Assembly: GCA_037447655.1 (NCBI GenBank)
Contig: JBBHKE010002128.1
Span: forward strand, 35,810-99,809
DNA: 64,000 nt
Direction of reading: 5' to 3'
DNA from: Zygnema cylindricum
Taxonomy: Eukaryota; Streptophyta; Zygnematophyceae; Zygnematales; Zygnemataceae
Positions within the stretch are counted from its first letter, which is position 1, and each line of letters begins with the position of its first letter. The position numbers and the translations under genes are program-made. Under the pieces are notes generated by a model. It was given only the letters and a program-made list of their open reading frames with translations. It was not told where the DNA came from and searched no databases. Below, one piece after another: positions 45,307 to 61,615 of the stretch.

Positions 45307-46293
45307 GGGTATGTCCCCATGTATTAAAGTATCTACCTTTCTCTATATTTTTGCCCTAAAATTCAGGGAACTTTGACAAAAACTTTAGCCGTACGAAAAA
45401 ATCATTTTTACCAAAGTAAAGTAAACATCAATTCATACTTTGGATGTACGGCGTGTTTGTCGTCATGTGAACGCATTTTGGCGTTTTTTCCCTTTTCGAC
45501 CCCCGGGCAAGAGAATCCAGCCCAAAAAAAAACTTCATCCAAAATCACCTCGAGAGGGTGATTTTAGTTCAAGTACCGCCCAAACAGCGAATGAAAAATG
45601 ACCCACGGACTCGCCACAAGAGTTTTAAAATTTTAGGACGAGGGAGAGTCCTCGCTATTTTTCTCCGTGCCCGTCACGCACATGTACGGAAATAAATCTG
45701 CAGGGGTCTCGGACCTCCACTTTCATTCATGGGGTCCTTTGTAAAATTTTGCGCCGTCGTCGCCTCTCCCCTCTCCCTCTCACACCATCGCTTTAATCTC
45801 ACACTTTTTAGCATGAGAGACGACAATATTGGTATAAAATGAAAGATATTTTAAAAATATTATTTTTGACAATTTTTAGGTTTTTTTTTAATGGCAAGTC
45901 GAGCGAGAAAAGTAGAAAAAACGAAATCGGAAAACCATGGCAGAAAGTTATTGAATCAGTGACGTCGACGTTGTCACAAATGAGCGTGACGTCACAATAT
46001 CACCAAACCCTAAACATCTACGATTTCACAAAAATCTAGACGTCTACAACTGTCGCTGTTTTTGTTGGCGTCACCAATCGTCGGAAGTTTCGTAGTCGCC
46101 TTCAATCGTCACAAGTTGTACCTACGTCTACAACCGTCACATTCCAAAGTTCCGATTCGCTCCGTCACAAGTTGTACCTACGTCTACAACCGTCACATTC
46201 CAAAGTTCCGATTCGCTCTTCAAAGTAGTACGGAGAATCCTTACTACAGTCCAAAATACTTTATCAAAGTACCGATTACATGGGGACACACCC
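45307..46293. mobile_element. PIF/Harbinger-like non-autonomous element with TAA duplication
   Basis: The left end GGGTATGTCCCCATGTA (45,307) is inverted at 46,277-46,293 (TACATGGGGACACACCC), with one mismatch in 17. TAA lies on both outer sides (45,304-45,306 and 46,294-46,296). A 3-bp TWA-type duplication with G-rich TIRs fits PIF/Harbinger. No transposase ORF is seen in the 987 bp. A second, right-end-like copy (TTACATGGGAACACGCCC, 45,286-45,303) abuts the left TAA. Confidence 0.75.
46109..46218. repeat. 56-bp tandem repeat, two units
   Basis: TCACAAGTTGTACCTACGTC at 46,109 recurs at 46,165. The two units are identical for about 54 bp. They lie inside the Harbinger-like element, about 0.5 kb upstream of the WLIM start codon. 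Confidence 0.9.
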
Positions 46294-46296
46294 TAA

Positions 46297-46671
46297 GCGA
46301 TTACTCTATTTGTGGGGATTCTCGTACTTTACGCGTCTAGTACATGGTCATCACATATAGTCTTTCCAGTTGTTTTTCCACATATGAACTATGCATCACA
46401 TCGTCATCATGTGACCGTTCAAATCGCAACTACCAAAACTAGACACTTGTCCCAAATCCCCGTGAATACGTTCGGTATGTGATGCATGATTAACTGGTAC
46501 AAAGTACAGTTTCGTACAAAGTTAGGAACTACTACTTCGTGTCTTCCTAACAGCTTCACAAATAACACACTTGCAGGAGATCAGCAGGTCTTGCATTAGA
46601 GCATTTTTTGGCTCTGAAGTTTTACAGTTTTAGGTTTAGTCACTGCATCGGTGAAGCATTCTTCAACAATC
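46297..46671 (+). promoter_or_regulatory. Presumed promoter and 5' UTR of the WLIM gene
   Basis: This is the interval between the Harbinger-like element and the start codon. No unambiguous TATA box or transcription start can be assigned, and no other gene is present. If the promoter is longer than about 370 bp, the transposon forms part of it. Confidence 0.35.
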
Positions 46672-49508
46672 ATGTCTAATTTTTCCGGAACTCAAGCAAA
46701 ATGTAAAGTTTGCGAAAAGACAGTTTATTTGGTAGAGCAGTTGGTGGCGGATGGCCTTGTTTTCCATAAATCTTGTTTCAGGTACTCTTTCGTACTTTTT
46801 TTGGCACTATCTCTTAAAAATGATGGTGTTTTTTTTTGTTTTGTTATCCATAGTTACTTCACTTATTTGCGTTTTCCCTTTCTGAATTTCTGGTGCTGTG
46901 CGATGTTTGTTTTTAGTTCTTTTAATTTTTTAAATCTCGATAAAAACTGCTTAAGATGTAAAAATTGCATGTTCGTTTGTTATACTTTTCTATATTGCGG
47001 TGTTGTTTAGAGTTTATTTTGGTTTCCTATCTAACTGAATGTGTCTTGCTCTTAGAGTGATGTTCTATTTTGGAAGATGAGTATAGCTGCCTTAAAGGAG
47101 ATTTTTCCTGGAATTTTTTTGACGTGTACTTGTTGTAGAAGTTCAAGTTGTAAGTTTTCTGCCTCGTTTTGTGGTTTCAAGAACATCTCTTGATGTAATG
47201 TTTTCCTAAATGTCTTTACTTTTGCAGGTGCCATCATTGCAATGGCACTTTGAAGGTATGACTTTGCATGCATTGTTTCCTGTCATGAAACTTTTTAATT
47301 TTCAAACTGGTCAAGTTTTCTTAACTCTAATGCATTTTATGCATATAGCTGGCTTGCTTTGGAGCTGCCTGCACTTGTTGGTTTGTTCGCTTTTTGGAGA
47401 TTTTCATTTCCCAACATTTTGCCTTGATCTCATACCTCATATGCAGAATCCATTTTGTTTGAAATTTCCTGTCGCTGTTTTTTTTTAAACTCTTGTCTTG
47501 GTTTGTCTTATTTGTATTTCAGCGTGGCGACTTTGCCTCCATTGCAGGTATTGTGTACTGGGGAATTCATTTTTGTCTGAAATTTCTAACCTTCACTTTT
47601 CTGAAAACTTGTCTTGGTTCACCTTGTTTGTATTCAGCTTGGCAGTTTTGCCTCCATTGAAGGTGTGGTCTACTGCAAGCCTCATTTTGAGCAGCTCTTC
47701 AAGCAGACTGGAAGCTATGAGAAGAGCTTTGACGGCGCCATTAAGGAAGAGAAAGCCATTCATGTTGCACCTGAAAGTAAGAAATCCTTGTTAGCATATT
47801 TGTTTTTTTTGTTTTTTTTTTTTAGTTTCTTCTATAGGGTAGAGGTAAGCCTGGAAGTCAACAAGAATCACTAGTTGGCATGTTTATTTCCGTTTGACTT
47901 TGTTCCGCATTATGGAGGTATGCAACGATGGTTCGATAGACATAGGCGTTATGTTCCTCTCATTTCTCATCTGCTTCTTTGGTGAGCAGCAGCCCTCTTT
48001 TTTAATTGGCATTGTTTTTCCGCTGGGAAAGTACTGATTTTAATGCTTCGCACCTTTATATGCATTTCATACAGAGATGAATCATAGCAATTAAATCTGC
48101 TTTGATAGCCTTATTTTACAATTTAGCTTCATACTTGTTGGTTAATGGTTTAGTTTTCTATCCGGGTTTTTTTTACTATTCTGAGACTGTTGTGATTTGT
48201 TTTTTTTTCCAGCTGTTGTTGGAGGAGGGGTGTCGTCAAGACTTCGAAGCTTCAATTCAGGAAGCTCAGACAAGGTTTGTCTTTATATACATTCATTTGT
48301 ATTGTGAACCCTTGTTGTGTATATCTTCACTTATATTGTAAATCCTTGTCTTTATAAACTTTCACTTATTTTGCTAATGACATGTAATGTTCAAGAAAAG
48401 TAGTACTTCTCTGTTTTACAAGTATGGATAGGATTGGAGGAGTGATGTGGTGAAAAGTGATTTCTGTTCTATGAGGTGGATAGAATGGAGAAATGATGTG
48501 GTGAAAAATGTGATGGCGTAATCACAAATTTTTGCTTCAAGCTGGCAACTTATTCTAAAATATCACTTGTTCTAAAATGTCACTTATTCTGAAATGTCAC
48601 AAGCATTGTCGCTGCAGTAAGTGAGTTAAAGACATGGTATTGGTTGGTTATATGCTTTATCACAGAAAGCGACGGATGTCCAGAAGAGATTTTCTGGTAC
48701 ACAGGATAAGTGTTGTGCCTGCAGCAAAACAGTTTACCCTTTGGAAAAGGTAAGGCTGTGGCCTAAGATCTTACATTTTGAGTAGTTTGGTTTTTTATGG
48801 TTGTTGCATCTCTAGCAGTTCGAATGCCGTATATCTGGATTCTTCAGAGGTAGAAAAGTAAGAAGACTGGTATTAAGGAATGTGCATGTGAAGTAGGGTG
48901 ATTTCTATCTTGCAACAATATATTCCCCTCACCTCCTCGGTCCACCATCTCCCCTTTTTTCATGATAGCACAGATACACGGGGAAGATAAGAAGTTATAT
49001 TGTGTCTTTGATGCTGTTCTCATTTAGTTTGTACATTTTCTTATGTTTGACATTTAATGACTCTGTTACCAGCCCTTTCCTATTTATTATTGTTCCTCTT
49101 TTTTGTGTTGCGTGCTTGAAAGTATGGATTGTTGCGAGTCCGATATTTGTTGTTCTTGATCAGTATTGTTAAGTTTTTGTATAGTCCGAGAAGTTACGAT
49201 GACTGACTTAGGTTTAGGTTATGTAAGAATCACATGTCGCCTGGTTCGCGGTTTGCTGACAAAGTTTCTCTTTTTCTTTGTTTTCCGCACATTAGGTGAG
49301 TGTGGAGAATACATGTTATCATAAGAATTGCTTCAAATGCGTTTACGGTGGCTGCCGTATTTCTTTGGCCGGTTATGCTGCCTTGGAAGGAAAACTATAC
49401 TGCAAACCACATTACAACCAGCTATTTGCCTCGAAAGGAAATTACTCTGAGCTCCAGAAAGTGGGAGCTGCTGAGAAAACTGATAGTGCTACTGCTGAAG
49501 CTAAGTAA
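46672..49508 (+). CDS. WLIM: Two-LIM-domain protein, plant WLIM family
   Basis: Six exons keep frame: 46,672-46,781, 47,228-47,255, 47,638-47,776, 48,213-48,274, 48,666-48,749 and 49,296-49,508, giving 211 aa. LIM1 has C11-x2-C14-x17-H32-x2-C35-x2-C38-x2-C41-x17-C59-x2-H62. LIM2 has C129-x2-C132-x17-H150-x2-C153-x2-C156-x4-C161-x15-C177-x2-H180. Both match the zinc-ligand spacing of plant two-LIM proteins, which bind and bundle actin filaments and in some cases shuttle to the nucleus. The inter-LIM linker (about 66-120) and a short acidic tail ending TAEAK are also family-like. All introns are GT-AG, 382-546 bp. Intron 2 contains a decayed duplicate of the exon 3 acceptor. The subtype (WLIM1 or WLIM2) is not decided here. 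Confidence 0.96.
47456..47690 (+). repeat. Duplicated intron-exon boundary in WLIM intron 2
   Basis: 47,456-47,570 is a diverged copy of 47,571-47,690, with an offset of 115 bp. Both contain CTTGTCTTGGTT, a T-rich acceptor ending in CAG, and TTTGCCTCCATTG. The upstream copy is bounded by AG (47,521-47,522) and GT (47,548-47,549), leaving a 25-nt potential exon at 47,523-47,547. Confidence 0.85.
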
Positions 49509-49778
49509 AAAAACCTGCCGTGTTTGTCAAGGTCAACCATTTTTTGACCTTTTTGTGAGTTCTTCAACTAGGCTATGAAGTGTGAGTGTTGGAGTAAAGT
49601 GCTGTTCAGATGTGCCTCGTTTTGTGGTGAAGCCGTGAATTGGTTCCAATTGCGTCATACCTCTTGAAAGATTGAAGTAAGCACTTGAGATCATCTATTG
49701 TTTTTTGAAACTAGTGGCACGTCATTTTGAGTGAAGAGATGGGTGTTTTAGACTTTGACACCATGCATTGTGATTAGA

Positions 49779-49785
49779 AAGAGAG

Positions 49786-49856
<71 letters not shown>
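49779..49856. repeat. (GA)n microsatellite in the presumed WLIM 3' UTR
   Basis: About 38 GA dinucleotides with one GC interruption near 49,789, starting about 270 bp after the stop codon. Confidence 0.97.
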
Positions 49857-49859
<3 letters not shown>

Positions 49860-50760
49860 GAGTAGAAATTGCATTTCTTGCACTTGAGTTCTGGACAAGG
49901 GGAGAGAGAGAGAATCCAGAGTCTGGAGCCTTAGCTTCGTATTTCATCATACCCGTCCAACTAAACCTCCTCTCCGGTAGGAAACCTCATCATCTCATGT
50001 GGCGAAACTTAGTTTCTTGTTGTCGTTATACTTATGTCTTTTAGCGAATTGTTCAGGTAGGAAGGCCTCTCCACTTTGTGAGCTGTTTTAATCACACTGG
50101 ACAAAATCAACTTTGTTGGAGAGCATGGATTTGAAGAACATGATGAATCCACGTTGTAATATTGTGCATTGGAATCTTGGTGTACTGTTTTATTTCATTT
50201 GGTCAGAAAAGACAATGGTCAAGTGTTTCTTGAGAAAGACATTGCTCTTTGCACAACATGAATTGAAATTCAGTTTGAATTTCAGTTTTTCATGTTACAT
50301 TTCTCGGAATTCTTTCATAGAATTTTGGCATGGTGAATGTTGTTGAGCTTTTTGTATGTGCATTTAAGACTGAAAATTTCACCCATCCTGCTGTGGAACA
50401 CAGTCCAGAATTTTGTTTGCTGGGCTGTTTTAATATTAGTAATCCTACACATTTTTATGTGTGATTGTAGCTCACAAAATTGTGTAGAGGTGTGCAATGT
50501 TGCTTAATAGTATTATTGTAGTTTTTATTGGTGTGTGTGTACGATATGTTTGATGACGAGTTCTTTTAGGGAATGTCTGGAACTTACATAAAGTAATGGA
50601 GTAAAAACAATTGGAGTGGAATGTTTATTGGAATTTGGAGGTTGTGTCTTTTGTTATGATTGGAGGTAAAGCTACTACATAATAGTTGCTTGTCTTGAAA
50701 CTGTCGAAGTAGTCATATTTTCATCCACTTGTTGATAAGGATGTGTGCAAAATGTCGGGA
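49857..50760. other. WLIM downstream region, no further gene seen
   Basis: Contains only short ORFs (77 aa or less) without recognised domains. A polyadenylation site cannot be placed with confidence. Confidence 0.5.
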
Positions 50761-50884
50761 TTGACATAATTCTTGACATTGTCACAATTCTTGACATTGT
50801 CACAATTCTTGGCATTGTCACAATTCTTGGCATTGTCACAATTCTTGGCATTGTCACAATTCTTGGCATTGTCACAATTCTTGG
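50761..50884. repeat. 18-bp minisatellite, about 7 units
   Basis: The unit CATTGTCACAATTCTTGG is repeated with G/A variation. Each unit contains the interrupted palindrome ATTGTCACAAT. Because 18 is a multiple of three, minus-strand frames show 6-aa repeats (RIVTMP, CDNAKN), which are not evidence of coding. Confidence 0.93.
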
Positions 50885-53305
50885 ATTGACAAATTGACAC
50901 CAAAGGCGTGGAGTTAGTGAGAACATGCCAATGAAAACAGAATGCGAACATGGTCACTATGAAGTTTCAAGATACCAAGGAAGCAGAACAGCCTTTGTTC
51001 CAAAGTGAACAAGTCAAATCCGCCTTTTGTGACAGAGATAGGTAGGCAAGAGATGCCTGCTGCTGGAAACAAACAGTTTTATACTAGCTATAATTATTAT
51101 TGGGTACAGCTTTGGATTAACTGTCTTATCGGTTGCATTTGGTGAATGATGAGAGCTTACTAGGCCTAACTCTAAATTAGTTTCCAGAACATGTGATGAA
51201 ACCTTAAAGCTCACATTGAACTCGAAACAGTGAATGGTCCAACCAGACTCGTGAAGGAGGCCTATTGGGTTATAGAGGATATTGTTTTGCTTTGGGAAGC
51301 ACCTTTCATGTTGGTTGCTGGTGTATTTCCTGATAATGCTCAGATGTTGCATGTGTCTCTGTTAGTTATCAAGTAAAAAAATAATGAAAAGCTTATCCTT
51401 TCTTAGGTGCAACAAGTAGACCATCTGGTTTTACAAGGTAAAATGAATTAGAAAAGTCACATTGGATAAATAAGACGAAAACGAAAGAATGTAAACTCAA
51501 TGACACAGGAAAGAGACAGGAGGCAGAAAAGATATGGAAAATAAAAAAAATAAATTGCAGTCAAAAAAACATTGCCATTCTAAACAGAGATGGCACGACA
51601 GGCAAGCATCTGCGACAAAAAATGGAAAAGGCAAAGAAGAAAATGGAAAACAAGACGGGGGTGAAGCAAACCAGAACAAAGGTCAACAAATCACAAACGA
51701 TGGCAATCTAACAAAAGACACGAAAAGGAACGGCAAGTACAGAAATAATAACAAAATAGCGTACCCGAAACAAAAACTATATTATCGATTTACATCAGAA
51801 GAACTAATGAAATAAACTCCTTAAAACCCCAGGCTTAGCGTGTTTACAAACCCCTTAAGTCCCAAGCTTGGTAGAGCACGTCAACAATCCATAAGAATAA
51901 TAACGAAGGAGGACAAGAGCTTGTGTTTGCCTTAAAACCACATACAAACGGTGACGATAGAAAGAAGTAAAGGCAGACACATAGAACAAAACCAGGAGAG
52001 CTTTGGAGACTCTGATCTCAAAGGAACACTAATTGCAAGTCTAGGGGAACTCATCCAAAGCAAATCCCAAACAACCAAATATACCACCGCCATCTGAATA
52101 AAATCATCCATAACTTCGCGGTACAATTGCATAATCCCACTCCTTCTAAGCAGTATCTTACGCAACCACTCCAACATGTTGAGCGGCTTGACCAATGTAA
52201 CCGCGGTGGGGTTCGTCTAAACAACGTCAACAATAATACGCCGGTCACCATTAAACCAATATCAATCTGATACTGAAGAATAACATGTGAAATCTCTTAG
52301 GAATAACATATCCTTAGTAGAAGCAATAGTCGCAATAGTTTCGTGAACAATTTCTTGTGCCTAAATTAACTTTCCCTCTATGGGAGCAACGAAGCAAAAG
52401 GACGCAATTCGGAAAATATAAATATCCCAACCAAAAAGGTAAAGACAAGCGTGGAGGTAGACAAAACTTTTGAAGCTAAAAAGTTGCGCGGAGAAATCTA
52501 ACATGCAACTCAATAGAACGTCGGCTATAAAAAACTACAGTGTGAACAATTCATGTATTTAAGCAAGGACTAAACCCTTTTAGATTTTGAGGAAAAATGT
52601 TTTTCAAAAACAAAAAAGGAATAAAGACGTCATGGTACGAAAACGTACAATTTTTGGTGAACTACCCCAACTTTCCCCCCTAGCGAGGTTCACCTTAAGA
52701 TTGTACTTTTGAAAAATCTTTGACGATTTTAAACATCTGAACGCAATCCTACGTGGTATCACTCAAAGTTTAAGGCACGTATGTGAGAGCTTGTTTACTG
52801 ACACGAGTGATGAAAAATTGGCTGAAATTTACTGCCAGTAAAGGTACTCCGTACAATTTCTGGCAACTCTTGATAGAGGTGGCAATCCACTAACAAAAAC
52901 CCTAAGTACTTTGTCGCGTACCTTCTCTGACAAATATGGACCAATCGTGGAGCTCCTTTAGATATACCTTTATTGCGCACTGTACTATTTGTCCCATCTG
53001 AAATACATAGTACCATCAAAACTAATTCTTACCCGACTGAAATTAATGTTGACTAGATTATTTCTTCTTAATGGGATAAAATCAGTGTCATACTGCCATT
53101 CAACTGTGGAAACATAAAACTGATGTGTCTACAAATAGTAGAATGCATTCGAAAATGTAATGTGGATTTATTTGCGTTAACATATCCACTCAAAAACTAG
53201 AAATTCGAAAATATGCTTATTAAAAACTGTTTTCGTGTTAAAATCAAAACAAAGTGCTCAAATTGCAAGTGATAAACTATTTGACAGCTGTAAGTTTGAG
53301 TGCTA
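50885..53305. other. Intergenic region between WLIM and RHL1, no gene recognised
   Basis: ORFs of 112 aa (51,014-51,352 minus), 93 aa (51,534-51,815 plus) and 87 aa (51,932-52,195 minus) were inspected and match no family I can name. No TIR or LTR pair was found. Confidence 0.5.
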
Positions 53306-53606
53306 TAAATTAGGGTTAAGGGCAGCCATGGCCAAGAAACAGGAACGGCAGGACAAATTGAGCAAGATAATAAAAATTAGGGTTAGTTGCCATGCATTAG
53401 GGTTAAGAACGATAAATTAGGGGCTGTGAGTTAATGGTTACGAGCTTGACCTTGGATTAAGTACAGTAAATTAGGGTAAGGGGCTTCAAATATCTGGTTT
53501 AGGGGCTGAAATTAGTGTTAAAGGACTATAATCTAGGGTTGGGGCTCTGAAATAGGATTAGAGGCAGTGATTTAGGGTTAGAGGTTGTGAATTAGGGTTA
53601 AGGGCA
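53306..53606 (+). promoter_or_regulatory. Telomere-motif-rich RHL1 leader/promoter with a duplicated start region
   Basis: TTAGGGTTA occurs five times (53,310, 53,377, 53,397, 53,572, 53,592), plus several one-base variants spaced by (A/G)GGGCTGTGA-like words. TTAGGGTT is the reverse of the plant telo-box core AACCCTAA, known from promoters of many growth and replication-related plant genes. At 53,317-53,366 lies a diverged copy of the gene's own start region (GTTAAGGGCAG..ATGGCCAA), 282 bp upstream of the real ATG. If transcribed, it would act as an upstream ATG opening an out-of-gene ORF that ends at 53,420. Confidence 0.6.
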
Positions 53607-53609
53607 GGT

Positions 53610-59024
<5,415 letters not shown>

Positions 59025-59172
59025 TGTGATGAATTTTTTTAGTTTTTTTCAACGCCAATTTTTGTAAGCTCCTAGCTCTACTCTTAGCTGTATTATTAAC
59101 TTCTACAAAGGTGCTACCCATCTAGGACAATGGAACTATAGATCCTTAAAAGCATTCCCTTTGTTTATGCGT

Positions 59173-59385
59173 ATCTCCCTCTCCCTCTCCCACTCCCTCT
59201 CCCACTCCCTCTCCCTCTCCCTCTCCCTCTCCCTCTCCCTCTCCCTCCCTCTCCCTCTCCCTCTCCCTCTCCCTCTCCCTCTCCCTCTCCCTCTCCCTCG
59301 CCCTCGCCCTCGCCCTCGCCCTCGCCCTCGCCCTCTCCCTCTCCCTCTCCCTCGCCCTCGCCCTCGCCCTCGCCCTTGCCCTCTC

Positions 59386-59416
<31 letters not shown>

Positions 59417-59506
59417 CCCTCTCCCTCCTTCTCCCTCTCCCTCCTTCTCTCTCTTTCTCCCTCTCCTTCTCCCTCTCCCTCTCCCTCTCCCTCTCTCTCC
59501 CTCTCA
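59173..59506 (+). repeat. (CTCCCT)n hexanucleotide array after the RHL1 stop codon
   Basis: Hexamer CCCTCT with interspersed blocks of CCCTCG (59,297-59,334 and 59,350-59,380). The minus strand reads GGGAGA/GGGCGA, with regularly spaced G triplets. It starts about 150 bp after the RHL1 stop and may lie in its 3' UTR. Confidence 0.95.
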
Positions 59507-61615
59507 TAGAGGAACCTCCGAGGGAAGTTCTTCCTTGAGGAAACACCAGACACCTGTGTGAAACACTGAAAATACTACTAACTAAAATAAAGCTAAAATA
59601 CAAAAGCTAAAATAAGTAATTCACTGGTTTTATTATTCTCCACACGTTTTCGAGTTTTTGATCCCATGAAGGTCATAAGAAGCTCGAAAATGCTTTGCAC
59701 CATTAAACAAAATATGCATTTGATGCAATGAAAAAGAATCGATTAAGGCTTTGTTGTTTCTTTTTAAAGAAAAGTGTCCGTCGAAAGAGAAGAAACGAGA
59801 AAAAAAAATACAAGCAAATTGAAACAATGTGCGAAGCAAATTTTGGAAGGGGTTTGCGTCTTTATTGGAAGAGTTTGACTACTGAGTTTAAATCACTTAG
59901 GCTTGTCACATTCAGATAACTAATATATTTCTTTAGGCAATTTGCACTTCTCAAGTGAAGTTTTTGGTGATCATTTTTTTAGAAGTATTTTTGTTTTTTG
60001 TAACGTGCCACCTACTCCTAGCAAGCTACACCGTCTATTGTTGTTAGTTTTTTTTTTTTTTTGAGCCGTGAGCTTCGTTTGTTCTCCAAAGCAAAAGAAA
60101 TTCGCCAAACGATAAAGCCGTTTTTGAAATTTGTCTTTTGTATCTTCTACTTCTTGGTTCTCTTACCTGTCTTTAGTCACTTCAGTATCGAATTTGAATT
60201 TGAATTCTTTAAGTCTTCATTCTTTACGTATTGGTGCTCACATCTGCCATAGAATTTGATCCCTTTTTTTTTCTTTGTATGCAATTTGTTGATTGTGGTT
60301 TACATGGTGGATTGTTAACATTAATAACACTTTCAGTGACGGTTTTTATTGTTTTGGGTCCTAATATTGATGACTTTTTTCTCCCCTCCTTAGTAAGCTG
60401 TTGAGAATTCTCCACATCATTCAGACCGACATATTAATCAATAATACTACACAAAACTCCATGCTAAATTTTTTAATGCTAATAGCATTTTATGTTGTAT
60501 TAGCGCCTGTAGTCTGATTACAAATTTTTTTATTACTTGACATGTTCATGGCAAGTTGCAGGTGTTCGTGATGCTAAGAAACTGAAGTATCCAGATTGTA
60601 AAGCTTATAAAAGAAAAAAAGGCTAAGACTGTTATAAAAGGTTAGCATGTAGCTTTGTAAGATTTGTCCCATTTTCTTTTAATTTATCAACTTATGAAAA
60701 ACCTGTAACTCTTCCATAGTCATGCTTTCATGAGCCAACATTCCTCTCTGCTTGAATTTTCAGGAAAATTGATAAATTGACCACGGTGTTGTCAATTCTT
60801 TTCATTTCTGGGCCAACTCATTCTAGATTTTTTCTGTTGTGCTGAGGATGGTCTCGCAAGACTAATTGAAAACATCATTAATTGACATTGTTACTACAGA
60901 TATTGTCGTGACATTTTCCTCATATCCTCTTGATGTGCTCATTAAAGAAACAATTGTGACATCAAACGTACTGTATTACTGACTTCCATGTTGAGGGTTG
61001 ATACATAACTGACAACAACGATTATTAATTGTACATGAATCGATTATTTGAGAAATGATGACGTTAATCGGTTTAGTCAGGCAGAGGTTAAAAAATATGG
61101 TAGGTATGATAAATTGACTTGCTCTACATGTCTTAGCTTTCCTACTCTAGTAGTAGGTGGACTTTTACTATGGATCCATTACCAACCATATTTTCAATGC
61201 TATTCTTTTTAATGAGTCACACATTTCTGGTGTCCTCACTTTTCATTTCTGATTCCAGTGCAAAACATTTGAAAAAGACATCACATTTACAGTCACATAA
61301 GCCACGGGAAATTTTCACAGATTCATCACGTGTACACCATTCATCTACGGAAAATGAATCAAAAAGAAACGTTACATTTTAACAGTTCCCAGAAAGAGAG
61401 CCAAGGCGCCTTGGCTTATTTTTACTGAATGCATCAATCATTTTAAATTAGATTGAAAACATGTAAAGCCTTCTGTTCCACTGAACGAAGTGGAAAGTAG
61501 CCAAGAGTAGCCAAAAGCTGTATTAAGAAATTACACATCTTTACATACATTTAATCTTGACAAATAAAACTTAAAAAAAACTGCTGCTATGGAACAAAAT
61601 CATCTAGACTAAAAT
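59507..61615. other. Intergenic region between convergent RHL1 and LHCA genes
   Basis: Contains AT-rich sequence and short ORFs (100 aa or less) without recognised domains. The part next to 61,615 should hold the LHCA 3' UTR on the minus strand. No RNA gene or transposon ends were identified. Confidence 0.5.

Noticed and set aside
51534-52251. Possible LINE or gene remnants (93-aa plus and 87-aa minus ORFs)
   Set aside because: No reverse transcriptase, endonuclease or other motif could be recognised, and no poly(A) tail or target duplication is visible.
52795-53019. 74-aa minus-strand ORF upstream of RHL1
   Set aside because: No motif, no supporting splice structure, and a length expected by chance.
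59160-59603. RGRGRG/ERERE minus-strand ORFs suggestive of an RGG-type RNA-binding protein
   Set aside because: They are a direct translation of the hexanucleotide array and overlap the RHL1 3' flank on the opposite strand.
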